Source of the DNA: GCA-002722245 sp038154685
Lineage (GTDB): Bacteria; Bacteroidota; Bacteroidia; Flavobacteriales_C; GCA-002722245
Assembly (NCBI GenBank): GCA_038154685.1
Contig: JAYPYW010000061.1
Coordinates: forward strand, 1 to 19,202
Length of the DNA: 19,202 bases
Direction of reading: 5' to 3'
Part shown: positions 1-8,065 of the stretch, piece by piece
Layout: every line of letters starts with the position of its first letter
Numbering within the stretch: position 1 is the first letter of the stretch
Notes under the pieces: model-generated
What the model saw: the letters and a program-made list of their open reading frames with translations, nothing else
Told to the model about the DNA's origin: nothing
Database searches by the model: none
Position numbers and translations under genes: made by a program

Positions 1-112
1 GAGGAGAATATTACAGAGTCTTCGATTATAAGATTTTGAATTTCGCATTTCTCTGGGCTAAATTCTAATATACCAGTTTTTATAATAGTATTGTTAATTA
101 CTAATATACTAT
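1..112 (-). repeat. Diverged partial copy of the T9SS surface-protein gene
   Basis: Bases 1-112 align without gaps to 2782-2893, with differences only at 56, 57, 72, 76 and 93 (107 of 112 identical). Read on the minus strand in the frame of the large surface-protein gene, the segment stays open. It corresponds to about residues 828-865 of that protein. Three of the five changes are synonymous (third codon positions) and two alter residues (Asn to Thr, Thr to Pro). Similarity fades between 113 and 123, where thioredoxin coding sequence begins on the other strand, and an in-frame stop (minus strand, 123-125) lies just beyond. The copy is cut by the window edge on the other side. It could be a fragment of a paralogous gene or a chimeric contig end. 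Confidence 0.9.
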
Positions 113-113
113 A

Positions 114-284
114 GGTGAGAGCTTAAGAATTGTAAAAGTTGATGTAGATAAGAATCAGCAATTAGCTGCTCAAATGGGAGTGAGAGGTGTGCCAAGTTTG
201 TTTTTTTATAAAAACGGACAATTAATTAAGAGTGATTCAGGGGTACTTGCGAAGCATGAAATTAAAAATGTATTTGGTTTTTAA
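114..284 (+). CDS. Thioredoxin, C-terminal half only (5'-truncated)
   Basis: The frame ending at TAA 282-284 reads about 56 residues typical of the second half of a thioredoxin fold: a KVDVDKN strand, then GVRGVPSLFFYKNG containing the cis-proline (GVPS) that faces the active site in this family. The catalytic CGPC-type motif and first beta-alpha-beta unit should lie upstream, but the frame meets a stop at 102-104. The preceding DNA belongs to an unrelated gene copy. The gene is therefore broken here, either truly or by misassembly. Its stop overlaps the ATG of the next gene (TAATG), suggesting coupled translation in the intact locus. Family assignment is firm; the 5' boundary near 114 is approximate. 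Confidence 0.8.
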   Translation, partial: GESLRIVKVDVDKNQQLAAQMGVRGVPSLFFYKNGQLIKSDSGVLAKHEIKNVFGF

Positions 285-500
285 TGAAGGTGCTTGATTG
301 GAAAATTTGGATTGTAGTTAGCTTAACTTTAGGATTGGCTCCATTTAATGAGCCTCACGTTTGGGGAAAGCTTCAATGGGTTTTAGGTGGAGCTGTAGGT
401 ATGAAACCAATGGACTGGTTCGATTTTTTTTCTAAATGGAACTCCTTGGGTGATGATGTTTATTTCCGGAATTCTGCATTTAAAGAACGTAGGTAAATAA
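284..500 (+). CDS. Small membrane protein next to thioredoxin, apparently frameshifted
   Basis: The uninterrupted frame from ATG 284 gives 70 residues and stops at 494-496. The first 49 residues have one hydrophobic segment (about 8-21) followed by FNEPHVWGKLQW, GGAVGM and MDWFDFF. From memory, this resembles a short Bacteroidota family, often labelled 'RND transporter', that sits beside thioredoxin genes. The remaining residues in this frame are charged and unlike that family. Removing one T from the T8 run at 424-431 switches to a frame reading DWFDFFLNGTPWVMMFI, a second hydrophobic segment, to a stop at 498-500 (71 residues). I infer a one-base insertion, a homopolymer sequencing error, or slippage. 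The gene starts inside the thioredoxin stop codon. The function is unknown. Confidence 0.65.
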
Positions 501-535
501 AATATAGCATTTCATAAAGTGTTAATTGATTGAGT

Positions 536-543
536 TATATTTG
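536..543 (+). promoter_or_regulatory. Putative -7 box (TAnnTTTG) for the outer-membrane protein gene
   Basis: TATATTTG matches the Bacteroidota housekeeping -7 consensus TAnnTTTG and lies 30 bases before the ATG at 574. I could not pick a convincing TTG-type -33 box at the usual distance, so the call rests on the -7 box and its position in the intergenic gap. Confidence 0.4.
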
Positions 544-573
544 CTCAGCTGAACTTAATTAATTCTAAAAGAA

Positions 574-1383
574 ATGAAAATTACAAAATTATTACTTGGA
601 ACCTTATTGATTTCAATGGTAGGAACTGCACAAGAAGGAACTACTGGTTTTACTAGGGTTAGAACAGAATACCATTACGCAACATTTGACAAGCTAAGTT
701 TGAAGTGTTTAGATGCTGATTCAAACGAAGTTGAATTTGCTCCTCAATTTCCTGATGCTGCTAAGGCGTCTCTTTATTGGGATAATAATGCTAAGGATGG
801 TAAGTTATATGTTAATTACTATTTAGGTAATGATATTGCTGATCATGATAATTCAAAAAACTATTATTTCCAGCTTCAAAACCGTCAGTCTATTTATACT
901 CATTCAAATAAATGGGTGACTGGGATTGGGACAGTGCCTGTAAAGTACCGTCCAGCTCAAACAGGAAGTGCCGGAGAAGTTGAGCCTCAAGCTGAAATTG
1001 ATTACAACCTAAGCGGGTTTGTAGGGTATTCATTCAGTGGTGAAACATATACTCATTATAATAATGTTGGAATTAAAAGAAAGCGTTGTTATGATGTGAC
1101 TCTTTCTGCTTTAATTGGAGTTTCCAATGTAATTGTTGATTCCAGAGCAAGTTTCTTGTCGACTGAACCAACAAATAATACATTCTCAGCACCAGCCTTT
1201 AATTTTGGAGGAGCCTTACAAACCACCATTAAGAATTTTGTATTTGGAGGAGCAATGGGGTTTGATTACATGTTAGATGGTTATGCCAAAAGCTGGCATT
1301 ACAATGGTCGCCCATGGTACGGAGTGATTTTTGGGTACCGTAAAGATATTTTTACTGGAAAAGGAAACGCTTTTTATAAGTGA
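574..1383 (+). CDS. Predicted outer-membrane beta-barrel-like protein, function unknown
   Basis: The protein has 269 residues. It opens with a Sec signal peptide (MKITKLLLGTLLISMVGTAQ), probably cleaved near residue 19-20. The rest is rich in alternating hydrophobic and aromatic strands with many Gly and Tyr. Examples are VTGIGTVPVKYRP (about 115-127), LSGFVGYSF (about 146-154) and a C-terminal stretch with SWHYNGRPWYGVIFGY (about 241-256). This pattern of short amphipathic strands with a glycine-rich final strand is what small outer-membrane barrels of Bacteroidota look like. That is an inference from composition, and I do not recognise a named family. The gene stands alone, with a TAnnTTTG box before it and a hairpin terminator after it. 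No catalytic motif is visible. Confidence 0.75.
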   Translation: MKITKLLLGTLLISMVGTAQEGTTGFTRVRTEYHYATFDKLSLKCLDADSNEVEFAPQFPDAAKASLYWDNNAKDGKLYVNYYLGNDIADHDNSKNYYFQLQNRQSIYTHSNKWVTGIGTVPVKYRPAQTGSAGEVEPQAEIDYNLSGFVGYSFSGETYTHYNNVGIKRKRCYDVTLSALIGVSNVIVDSRASFLSTEPTNNTFSAPAFNFGGALQTTIKNFVFGGAMGFDYMLDGYAKSWHYNGRPWYGVIFGYRKDIFTGKGNAFYK

Positions 1384-1415
1384 TTTTTCAGTTTTGAATC
1401 TTATTTGATTGTTTG

Positions 1416-1445
1416 AAGTGGCTAGGTGTTCTTGGTCACTTTTTT
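1416..1445 (+). terminator. Rho-independent terminator after the 574-1383 gene
   Basis: AAGTGGCTAGG (1416-1426) can pair with CTTGGTCACTT (1431-1441) as an 11-base stem that includes three G-T wobbles, closed by a TGTT loop. A T-run to 1445 follows. It lies 33 bases after the stop codon and points along the plus strand. The minus strand lacks a T-run after the stem. Confidence 0.65.
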
Positions 1446-1538
1446 GATTGTTTTAAGTGTAGAGAATTGCGTTTTAATCCATTTTTTGCCCTTGAAATAA
1501 AGAAGTGTAAATATTTATAAATAGAAATATCAAATTAA

Positions 1539-4500
1539 TCAATTTGTTTTTAATATTTCGAAATTCCATTTTCCAATTTCATTAAGTAATTCAATATAAT
1601 AATTACCCGGCGGAAGTTGCTGGATATTAGTTTGATTTGTCAAAACCAATCTACCTCTGCTATCAAATAAGTTTATAGTACCAGTTGGAAAGTTTCTAAT
1701 TTCAATTTTATTGCCTTCGATCCAAGCTTGAGGGGCTTGATTAGGATCAGGTAGTACGAAAATGGTTTCTAAACGATTAACTTTTCCATCTGTCTCAATC
1801 TCTATAAGCTCGAAATATAAAGTTGTGTTTGGAGCCTGTTCCCAAATAGCTGAGTAATTCAAATCCGAATCGGGGAATACAGTTGTTAGAGAATCAAAGT
1901 TAATGCCGTCCTCGGAATAATTGATTTGGTAATAAGAGGTACCTATTTCGACTAAGACTTCCCAAGCTAATATTATGTCATTTGATTTTCTTTCGCCATC
2001 ATAGGATAAAAGCTCGACGGCTAAAGGTGAAAAATTACCAGATCCAATTGTCCATTTAGAAAATGATGTTATTCCAGAAATTGTTACTTGATTAGTTGCT
2101 TTATCAATAGCCCCTGAGTGATTAAACCAACTAATTCCATCATCAATGGATTTATATACTTCTGCTTCGTCCTCAATGTTTTCATTTAATTCAGATTCCC
2201 AATAGTTAAAACTAATTGATGCGTTTAATCCTGAATTTAATTGGGGTTCTATGTTATAAACCCTTTTAATACTTTCTCCGTCACTCATAATAACTGGTGA
2301 AAGTTCTCTTTCGAAAAGCGTATTTCCCATTGGAGTTACGGTGGTTAAACTTAATCCTGTTCCGCCAATATTATCATATGCCCCTGGAAGGATAGAGATG
2401 GAAGTCGAAATTTTACCGTTTCCGTATATGAGATTTTCTTGTGACTCACCTTTAATAAAACCATTGTCGGATAAAGACAGAGAGGCATTTAGCTCAATTA
2501 ATCCTGAAACGATATCCAGAGTGTCGGTTAAATTGATAGGGGCTTCTATGGTGAGGGTCCTGGCTTTCTTTTTTAATTCTGAACGATCTAATAAAAAGTT
2601 TCCTGAGCCAGAAATTTGTTGACTGTTTACCGAATCAATAAAGGAAATTTGACCATTTGTACTTATAAATTCGCCTTCGTTTTGAATATTGCCTGATATG
2701 AAAATCTCCTCATCTATTCCGAGAAGAAAAACTCCAGTGCTAGTGATTGAAATATCTTCAAAGAATTTATCCTGCAATTTTGAGGAGAATATTACAGAGT
2801 CTTCGATTATAAGATTTTGAATTTCGCATTTCTCTGTACTAAATTCTAATATCCCATTTTTTATAATAGTATTATTAATTACTAATATACTATTAGTGTT
2901 AGCTCTTGTGTATCCGCTATTTATTTTGTCAATAGTTAAATCATAATAGGTGGCTACTTTAATTCGCTGGCGATCAGTTCCGTCGTAAATGACTTCTGAT
3001 GTTCCAGCATCAAGGTTTCCATCTGAATTTCCATCTCCAGCTATGTGGAATTTACCAGTGGTGAAATTTACTGCGCCAGGTCCATTCCAGTTTCCCTCTA
3101 AATCAATATTGTTTTCATTCGCTATAAGTGCGAGTGAAGACTCCATGAGTTCTAGGTGGCCTTTAATCCTTAGAGTGTCTCCGATTAATGTTTTGTTGCA
3201 AAAGGCTACAGCTCCGTCATCTAATAATAAATTCCCATAAGTTGGTTTTGCGCTTATGGTTTGATCACCCATTGAAGCGAATTTTATAAATGATGAATCA
3301 TGTAAATTAAAGGTGTTGAATTGATCTGGGAAAGTAATATTACGTTCGTTAAAATTATGACCTAAGATTAATTGAGCCGCAGAATCTATTTCCATGCTGC
3401 TCATTGGGTTTCCTGTAATTTGAAATGAATCAGTTTTTAAAATACTTTTCGGATGAATTTTGAAGTCTCCATTAATGTCGATATCAGAAGATAGACTCTT
3501 AGTTCCGGATCCCGAGATCTCTAAACCACCTAATTCAGTTATGGTTTTAGGTAGGACTTGATCTCCAGCTTTGTTTAGGATTAAAGTATTATTTGGTGCC
3601 GAAAATTCTAAATGTCCTTTAATGTTTTGTGTGTCGGCTTGAGATATTAGAACTGCATTTTCTTGATTAAAAAATGAATCAATTTCCAAACCTTTGGATA
3701 AAGAAAGTATACCGTGATTATAAATGTTAAGTGCATTTATTCTTGGGATCTTTATTGTGTCTGTTCCTGTTAAATAAGCTTTGTCTTCCTCAAAAGTGTA
3801 CAGACAAGAATTACCTGAACAACCATTAAAAGTTCCTTCGTTATTAATTCCGTTTTGGATTGTAATGTGGGATGTTGATTCATTCTCAAATGCGCCATTT
3901 TCTTTAATTTTTAAGAAAGAGAAACTTGGAGCTGCAAGGTCTGAGAGAATAATTAGATTTCCTTTAATTAAAACGGATTCGTTAAAAATAGGGGAGTGTC
4001 CGCCAATTTGAAGGGTTCCATTGGTGTCTATCTTGGTTTTATTTACTGTTAATGAGCCAATTTTAATTTCACCATTTAAAACCACAAGAGTGTCAATTGA
4101 AAAATCACCATAAAAAACAGATGAGTCCGGTCCGGAATTATCATATATTAAATGAGGGTAATCTCTTTCTTTTATGGTTTGTTGTCTGTCTCCATTATAT
4201 TTAACCACTGCATTTCCATTAAAAGTTCCTGATTGTTCAAAATCTCCACTTATTGAAAGGGTGTCAGGGTAATGACAGGTAGTAGTGAATCCAGCTTCAA
4301 TCTTAATATTACCAAATTGAAAGGATCGATTTAGTGTTTGATCTTTATTTAGATTAATAAATGAATTGGGATTACTTTCAAGAATGTTAATTTCGTTAAG
4401 GTTAAAGTTTGCGTATACAAGAAGACTCCCTAAACCAGCTATTTTCATGGAATCCGCAATTATTTTATTTTCAACGGTTAGTTCTGCTTCTTGATTGATT

Positions 4501-5375
4501 GTAATAGTTTGACCAGTTAAATCCTCATTTATTAGGAATGAACCGTTTCCTGAAAAGGAAATCTTTTTAAATATATTGTTTGAAAGTTTAGGTGTGGTTT
4601 GACTTCCATTTCTAATCATAACGAGTTCGTTTCCTTCGGTTTCGAGGTTTAGTGAATCAATTCTAAAGTTGGCGTTAGTCATTCCTAAGCTCAATGTTCC
4701 AATATTTTTAAGGTATCCAGATCCTTCAATAGATGAATTGATAGCTAAAGAATCTAGGATGGTCAGACTGTCGGTAATTTGAACTTCTGAAAATGTCCAA
4801 TTTCCGGTAATAATAGAAGGGGAGTTAAAAGTAATTTTGCCATTTCCAAAGTCAACAATTCCTACGTTAGCAATGTTTCCTGAGACTTTCAAGTCTTCGT
4901 TGGTTGAATTGGCTAAACTACCTGTAACCAAAAGGTGATTTAATTCTTTTGACCCACTTGTTGAACTTAGGTCTAAATTACCTTCGATAATTAGCGAGTC
5001 TGAAATATTAAGATTACATTTTCCGATTTTCGATAGATCCTTAATCCGGAGAATGTCCGATTCAAATACTCCCAGTGCCGTTCCTGTTATTTCACCTCCT
5101 TTCAATATTGAGTTTTCAGCGATTAATTGATTGCTAGCAGATCTGAAAAAAGCAACTCCTTCGAGTTGTAGGAAGCTACAATTGGCAGAAGATGTATTAA
5201 TAAAAATTGTATCTGAATTATTTATTAAGACTGTGTCGGATATAGTTGGGATAATTCCGGAATCCCATGATGAGCTTGAGGTCCAGTTTCCTGTTTGTAC
5301 ACTTTGAATAATAGTTGCTTCTGTTTTTTTTGATATCAAAAAAACAAAAACGTAGATTAGAGTAGGCAGTCTCAT
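1539..5375 (-). CDS. Large T9SS-secreted beta-solenoid adhesin-like surface protein
   Basis: The protein has 1278 residues. It has a signal peptide (about 1-20, MRLPTLIYVFVFLISKK...), then a TGNWTSSSSWD segment typical of the start of Bacteroidota cell-surface proteins. About 1000 residues of repetitive short beta strands follow, rich in Asn, Ser, Gly, Ile and Leu. A loose module recurs: Gln-x-Ile/Leu, then an aromatic, then x-L-x-I/D, then G. Instances lie near residues 344, 395, 605, 702 and 800, with a weaker one near 916. Residues about 1116-1205 match the 'AVELLSYDG...W.....SYYQINYSEDGINFD' domain that often precedes the sorting signal. The last 70 residues (INLFDSRGRLVLTNQ, PPGNYYIELLN, NFEILKTN) are a type A T9SS C-terminal sorting domain, implying export by Por/Spr and anchoring on the cell surface. 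The ligand is unknown. Part of the gene (2782-2893) is duplicated at the left edge of the window. Confidence 0.9.
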   Translation of the reverse strand: MRLPTLIYVFVFLISKKTEATIIQSVQTGNWTSSSSWDSGIIPTISDTVLINNSDTIFINTSSANCSFLQLEGVAFFRSASNQLIAENSILKGGEITGTALGVFESDILRIKDLSKIGKCNLNISDSLIIEGNLDLSSTSGSKELNHLLVTGSLANSTNEDLKVSGNIANVGIVDFGNGKITFNSPSIITGNWTFSEVQITDSLTILDSLAINSSIEGSGYLKNIGTLSLGMTNANFRIDSLNLETEGNELVMIRNGSQTTPKLSNNIFKKISFSGNGSFLINEDLTGQTITINQEAELTVENKIIADSMKIAGLGSLLVYANFNLNEINILESNPNSFINLNKDQTLNRSFQFGNIKIEAGFTTTCHYPDTLSISGDFEQSGTFNGNAVVKYNGDRQQTIKERDYPHLIYDNSGPDSSVFYGDFSIDTLVVLNGEIKIGSLTVNKTKIDTNGTLQIGGHSPIFNESVLIKGNLIILSDLAAPSFSFLKIKENGAFENESTSHITIQNGINNEGTFNGCSGNSCLYTFEEDKAYLTGTDTIKIPRINALNIYNHGILSLSKGLEIDSFFNQENAVLISQADTQNIKGHLEFSAPNNTLILNKAGDQVLPKTITELGGLEISGSGTKSLSSDIDINGDFKIHPKSILKTDSFQITGNPMSSMEIDSAAQLILGHNFNERNITFPDQFNTFNLHDSSFIKFASMGDQTISAKPTYGNLLLDDGAVAFCNKTLIGDTLRIKGHLELMESSLALIANENNIDLEGNWNGPGAVNFTTGKFHIAGDGNSDGNLDAGTSEVIYDGTDRQRIKVATYYDLTIDKINSGYTRANTNSILVINNTIIKNGILEFSTEKCEIQNLIIEDSVIFSSKLQDKFFEDISITSTGVFLLGIDEEIFISGNIQNEGEFISTNGQISFIDSVNSQQISGSGNFLLDRSELKKKARTLTIEAPINLTDTLDIVSGLIELNASLSLSDNGFIKGESQENLIYGNGKISTSISILPGAYDNIGGTGLSLTTVTPMGNTLFERELSPVIMSDGESIKRVYNIEPQLNSGLNASISFNYWESELNENIEDEAEVYKSIDDGISWFNHSGAIDKATNQVTISGITSFSKWTIGSGNFSPLAVELLSYDGERKSNDIILAWEVLVEIGTSYYQINYSEDGINFDSLTTVFPDSDLNYSAIWEQAPNTTLYFELIEIETDGKVNRLETIFVLPDPNQAPQAWIEGNKIEIRNFPTGTINLFDSRGRLVLTNQTNIQQLPPGNYYIELLNEIGKWNFEILKTN
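2782..2893 (-). repeat. Internal segment duplicated at the window's left edge
   Basis: This part of the surface-protein gene (about residues 828-865, inside the beta-solenoid) is 95% identical over 112 bases to bases 1-112 in the same orientation. It is the intact copy, since the reading frame runs through it on both sides. Confidence 0.9.
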
Positions 5376-5488
5376 AAAATAGGTTTGTTGCTAAATTATA
5401 ATTACTGGTTCTTAAAACTCAGAAACCGGTTAAAAAATTAATCAAAAACTTATTTTAGGGTTAGTAAATAATTTAATTGGTTAAAAAA

Positions 5489-6223
5489 ATGAAAGCTGTT
5501 GTAGTTGATGATATAGAAAAATTCAGAGATAACTTGATTCAAGACTTGAATGATTATTGTCCTGAAATAGAGGTGGTAGGGACTGCAGATGGAGTGGTTT
5601 CGGCGGCTAAAGAAATAAAGGCTAAAAATCCGGATGTTGTTTTCTTGGATATTCAAATTAACCAGGGAACTGCTTTTGATTTGTTAGAGGTTTTAGGAGA
5701 TGTAAATTTTAAAATCATCTTTACTACTGCTTCGGATGAATATGCGATTAAAGCTTTTAAATTATCTGCTATTGATTATCTGTTAAAGCCGATTGATATT
5801 GATGAGTTGAAATCTGCTGTGTCCAAATTATCGAAGGAGAACGAAGATGATTACCAACTCCTGAAATCTAACATCAACGAAGAAGATAAATCCAATAAGC
5901 GTTTAGCTCTTCATTCCCAGGATAAAATAGAGATTGTTGAAATTGGAAATATAGTTCGATGCGAATCCAACGTGAATTATACGCAGTTTTATTTTGTTGA
6001 TGGAAGCAAGATGTTGGTGACTAAAACTTTGAAAGAGTTTGATAAAATGCTTTCTGAGTTTGGTTTTTACAGGGTTCACCAGAGTCACTTAATTAATATC
6101 GATCATTTGAAAGAATATGTGAAGATTGATGGAGGCTATTTAAAAATGCAAGATGGGTCATCAGTACCTATTTCGACAAGAAAGAAATCGTCTGTGCTTA
6201 AATTGTTACAAGGAATAGTTTGA
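5489..6223 (+). CDS. LytTR-family response regulator
   Basis: A two-component response regulator of 244 residues. The receiver domain (about 1-120) has the acidic pair D7-D8, phosphoacceptor D54 (VVFLDIQIN), T80 (IIFTTAS) and K100 (YLLKPID), so all key residues are present. The LytTR DNA-binding domain (about 135-240) shows IVRCESNVNYTQFYF, KTLKEFDKML, FYRVHQSHLINIDHL and VPISTRKK, all typical. I chose the ATG at 5489 because it gives the canonical start MKAVVVDD; a TTG at 5477 would only add four residues. No histidine kinase gene is adjacent, so its partner lies elsewhere. Its stop codon overlaps the start of the BASS transporter (TGATG), placing both in one transcript. LytTR regulators bind paired direct repeats; I could not identify a clear one in the 113-base upstream gap. 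Confidence 0.93.
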   Translation: MKAVVVDDIEKFRDNLIQDLNDYCPEIEVVGTADGVVSAAKEIKAKNPDVVFLDIQINQGTAFDLLEVLGDVNFKIIFTTASDEYAIKAFKLSAIDYLLKPIDIDELKSAVSKLSKENEDDYQLLKSNINEEDKSNKRLALHSQDKIEIVEIGNIVRCESNVNYTQFYFVDGSKMLVTKTLKEFDKMLSEFGFYRVHQSHLINIDHLKEYVKIDGGYLKMQDGSSVPISTRKKSSVLKLLQGIV

Positions 6224-7071
6224 TGAACTTTTTCGGAGATAATGTTCTTCCGGTTGTCTTATTTCTAATAATGATTGGAATAGGTTTTAGCACCCGATTG
6301 GATGACTTTAAATCTTTAATTAAATTCCCTAAGGCTGCCATTCTCGGGATATTATCCCAGTTATTCATTCTCCCTTTAATTGCATTATTAATTGGCTGGA
6401 GTTTGGATTATTCCAAAGAGGTTACGCTAGGTTTATTACTGTTAAGTTTGTGTCCTTCAGGAACAGGCTCTAATATAATAACCAAAATGGTAAAGGGTAA
6501 TTTGGCCTTGTCGGTTTCCTTAACCACAATAAGTAGCTTTAAAAGTTTAATTACAATTCCACTTTTCATAAATCTTTACCTCATAGAAATGGGAGGGGAG
6601 CTGGCTGGTATTGAGCTTGATGCTTTTGAAATGATTCTAAAAGTTTTCTTCTTTACAATCTTACCTGTTTCCATTGGTGTTTTTGTAGCTGAGAAAAAGC
6701 AAAATTGGGTAGAGCTTTCAAGGAAAACCATAAAATGGCTTTTGCCCACTTTGTTGTTTTCTGTATTTACAGCAATTCTTTTATTTGATGAACCTAAGAG
6801 TAAAGAAGTTGATATTACAGAAATGATTATTCCTGCGATAATTATAAATGTGGCTTCTATGTTAGTTTCGTTTGGCTTTGTAAAGTTTTTTAGAGTGGAA
6901 AACCGACAAGCTTTGGCTATTTCAATCGAAAGTGGATTAAAGAATAGCGCAATAGGTTTAATGATTGCTACTTCTTTCCTTAAAATAGGTGAGGTTGAGT
7001 TATTGATGTTGGCCTACAGTTTTATAAGCTTTTATTTAACGCTAGGGGTTTCTGTGGTTTTGAGGCGGTGA
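6223..7071 (+). CDS. BASS-family (bile acid:sodium symporter-like) transporter
   Basis: An integral membrane protein of 282 residues with about nine or ten hydrophobic segments, matching the length of bacterial BASS/ASBT homologues. Two family hallmarks at the substrate and sodium crossover helices are visible: LCPSGTGSNIITKMVKGNLALSVSL split around residues 85-110, and ISIESGLKNSAIGLM near 230-245. These proteins cotransport organic anions (bile acids, pantoate and other carboxylates) with sodium across the inner membrane. The true substrate here cannot be read from sequence. The ATG at 6223 overlaps the stop of the LytTR regulator gene (TGATG), so translation is probably coupled. An upstream TTG at 6220 would add only one Met. 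The gene ends 72 bases from the convergent TPR gene. Confidence 0.88.
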   Translation: MNFFGDNVLPVVLFLIMIGIGFSTRLDDFKSLIKFPKAAILGILSQLFILPLIALLIGWSLDYSKEVTLGLLLLSLCPSGTGSNIITKMVKGNLALSVSLTTISSFKSLITIPLFINLYLIEMGGELAGIELDAFEMILKVFFFTILPVSIGVFVAEKKQNWVELSRKTIKWLLPTLLFSVFTAILLFDEPKSKEVDITEMIIPAIIINVASMLVSFGFVKFFRVENRQALAISIESGLKNSAIGLMIATSFLKIGEVELLMLAYSFISFYLTLGVSVVLRR

Positions 7072-7078
7072 GGTTTTA

Positions 7079-7128
7079 CTTTCCCGCAGGTGGCGCAGAG
7101 TTTTTTCAGTATCTCCTCGCAATGACTT
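7079..7128. repeat. Remnant intergenic repeats in the convergent gap
   Basis: Between the two convergent genes are CCCGCAGGTGGCGCAGAG (7084-7101) and, after a T-run, CTCCTCGCAATGACTTGATC (from 7115). From memory these resemble two common intergenic repeat families of Bacteroidota ('CTCTGCG...CTGCGGG' and 'ATTGCGAGGAG'). The copies look degenerate and unpaired. The assignment is recollection; no second copy is present in this window. Confidence 0.35.
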
Positions 7129-7143
7129 GATCGGACAAGTGAA

Positions 7144-8064
7144 TCACTTTTTATTTTCCAACTCCGCCTTAATAATCTGTATACGCTCCTCCGAATACCT
7201 TTTAGCGTATTCATCACCAATTTCAATCGCCTTTTCGTAGTATGCAATACATTGCTCAATATCTCCAATTAAATAATAGGTGTGAGCCAGGTTCGTAAGG
7301 ATAATGTCATCAGAGGGCTCTAATTTCTCGGCCTTTAATAAATAGGGAAGTGCTTCATTTCCTTCTCCTAAAGCCATATGTGTCAAGGCAACGTTGGTTA
7401 AAGTTTTAGCATGATCAGGATGATATTTTAAAACTGTTAAAGCAATGTCTCTCATGTTTTTTAATAGACTGTCGTCGCCTGTTTCATAAATAACTACTTG
7501 GTAATCATGAATGGCAGATAAAAAGAAATTTACAGAGTCTTTTTCTGGAAGCGGACCATTTAAAGTCCATTTCCAATTGTTTTGATTTTTGTTTGATTCG
7601 TTTACTGCTTTAATGATTGATACTGTGAAATTATCCCAGTCTTTAGATTCACCCAGAATATGAATTTTACCAAACCTCATATCCAATCTTTCTGGGAATA
7701 ATTTAATTCCGGAATCGATATAAGTCATGGCTTTTTTATAAGCTATAGGTTCATAGATGGTCGCATCATATAAATAACTAATGGCTTTATCTGCTGAATC
7801 CTTGGCAACAATAACTTCTTGATCTTTTGGAGGGTTTTGTCCAAATGTTAAAACGTTTTGTCGGGATTGTGAGATATAATAATTGTAATAGCTAGTGAAA
7901 AGTTCAGGATCGTTTGGGTTTTCTTTTTCCCACTTACCTAGTAGCGCTTTCATTTCTAAAGTGTCTCCTCGTTGAAGATAGCTGATAAAGTTGTTGTAAT
8001 TGTTGTTTTGTCCTTGAATGAATTGACAAACAAAAACGAAAATTAAACCCAATAAAATTCTCAT
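7144..8064 (-). CDS. Exported TPR-repeat protein
   Basis: The protein has 306 residues with a signal peptide at the N terminus (MRILLGLIFVFVCQFIQGQ, cleavage near 18-19). The middle region (about 20-200) is helical with no motif I recognise. At least two tandem tetratricopeptide repeats lie at about 217-284, with YHPDHAKTLTNVALTHMALG and YEKAIEIGDEYAKRYSEE as clear parts. TPRs mediate protein-protein contacts, here in the periplasm. It is the last gene of the pheA operon, starting one base beyond the tyrA stop, but an exported scaffold has no obvious role in aromatic biosynthesis and co-transcription may be incidental. The C terminus is a charged helix (ELENKK). Confidence 0.85.
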   Translation of the reverse strand: MRILLGLIFVFVCQFIQGQNNNYNNFISYLQRGDTLEMKALLGKWEKENPNDPELFTSYYNYYISQSRQNVLTFGQNPPKDQEVIVAKDSADKAISYLYDATIYEPIAYKKAMTYIDSGIKLFPERLDMRFGKIHILGESKDWDNFTVSIIKAVNESNKNQNNWKWTLNGPLPEKDSVNFFLSAIHDYQVVIYETGDDSLLKNMRDIALTVLKYHPDHAKTLTNVALTHMALGEGNEALPYLLKAEKLEPSDDIILTNLAHTYYLIGDIEQCIAYYEKAIEIGDEYAKRYSEERIQIIKAELENKK

Positions 8065-8065
8065 A

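Noticed and set aside
2341..4011. Three plus-strand open frames (2341-2622, 2989-3240, 3781-4011) inside the large minus-strand gene
   Set aside because: They are antisense shadows of a clear T9SS protein, with no signal, domain or promoter of their own.
5404..5430. Dyad ACTGGTT...AACCGGT in the gap between the surface-protein and response-regulator genes
   Set aside because: Seven-base arms with a wobble and a 13-base loop are easily found by chance in AT-rich DNA, and LytTR proteins bind direct repeats rather than dyads.
7032..7268. Minus-strand open frame across the BASS/TPR convergent gap
   Set aside because: It overlaps the end of two well-supported genes in other frames and its sequence is basic and featureless.
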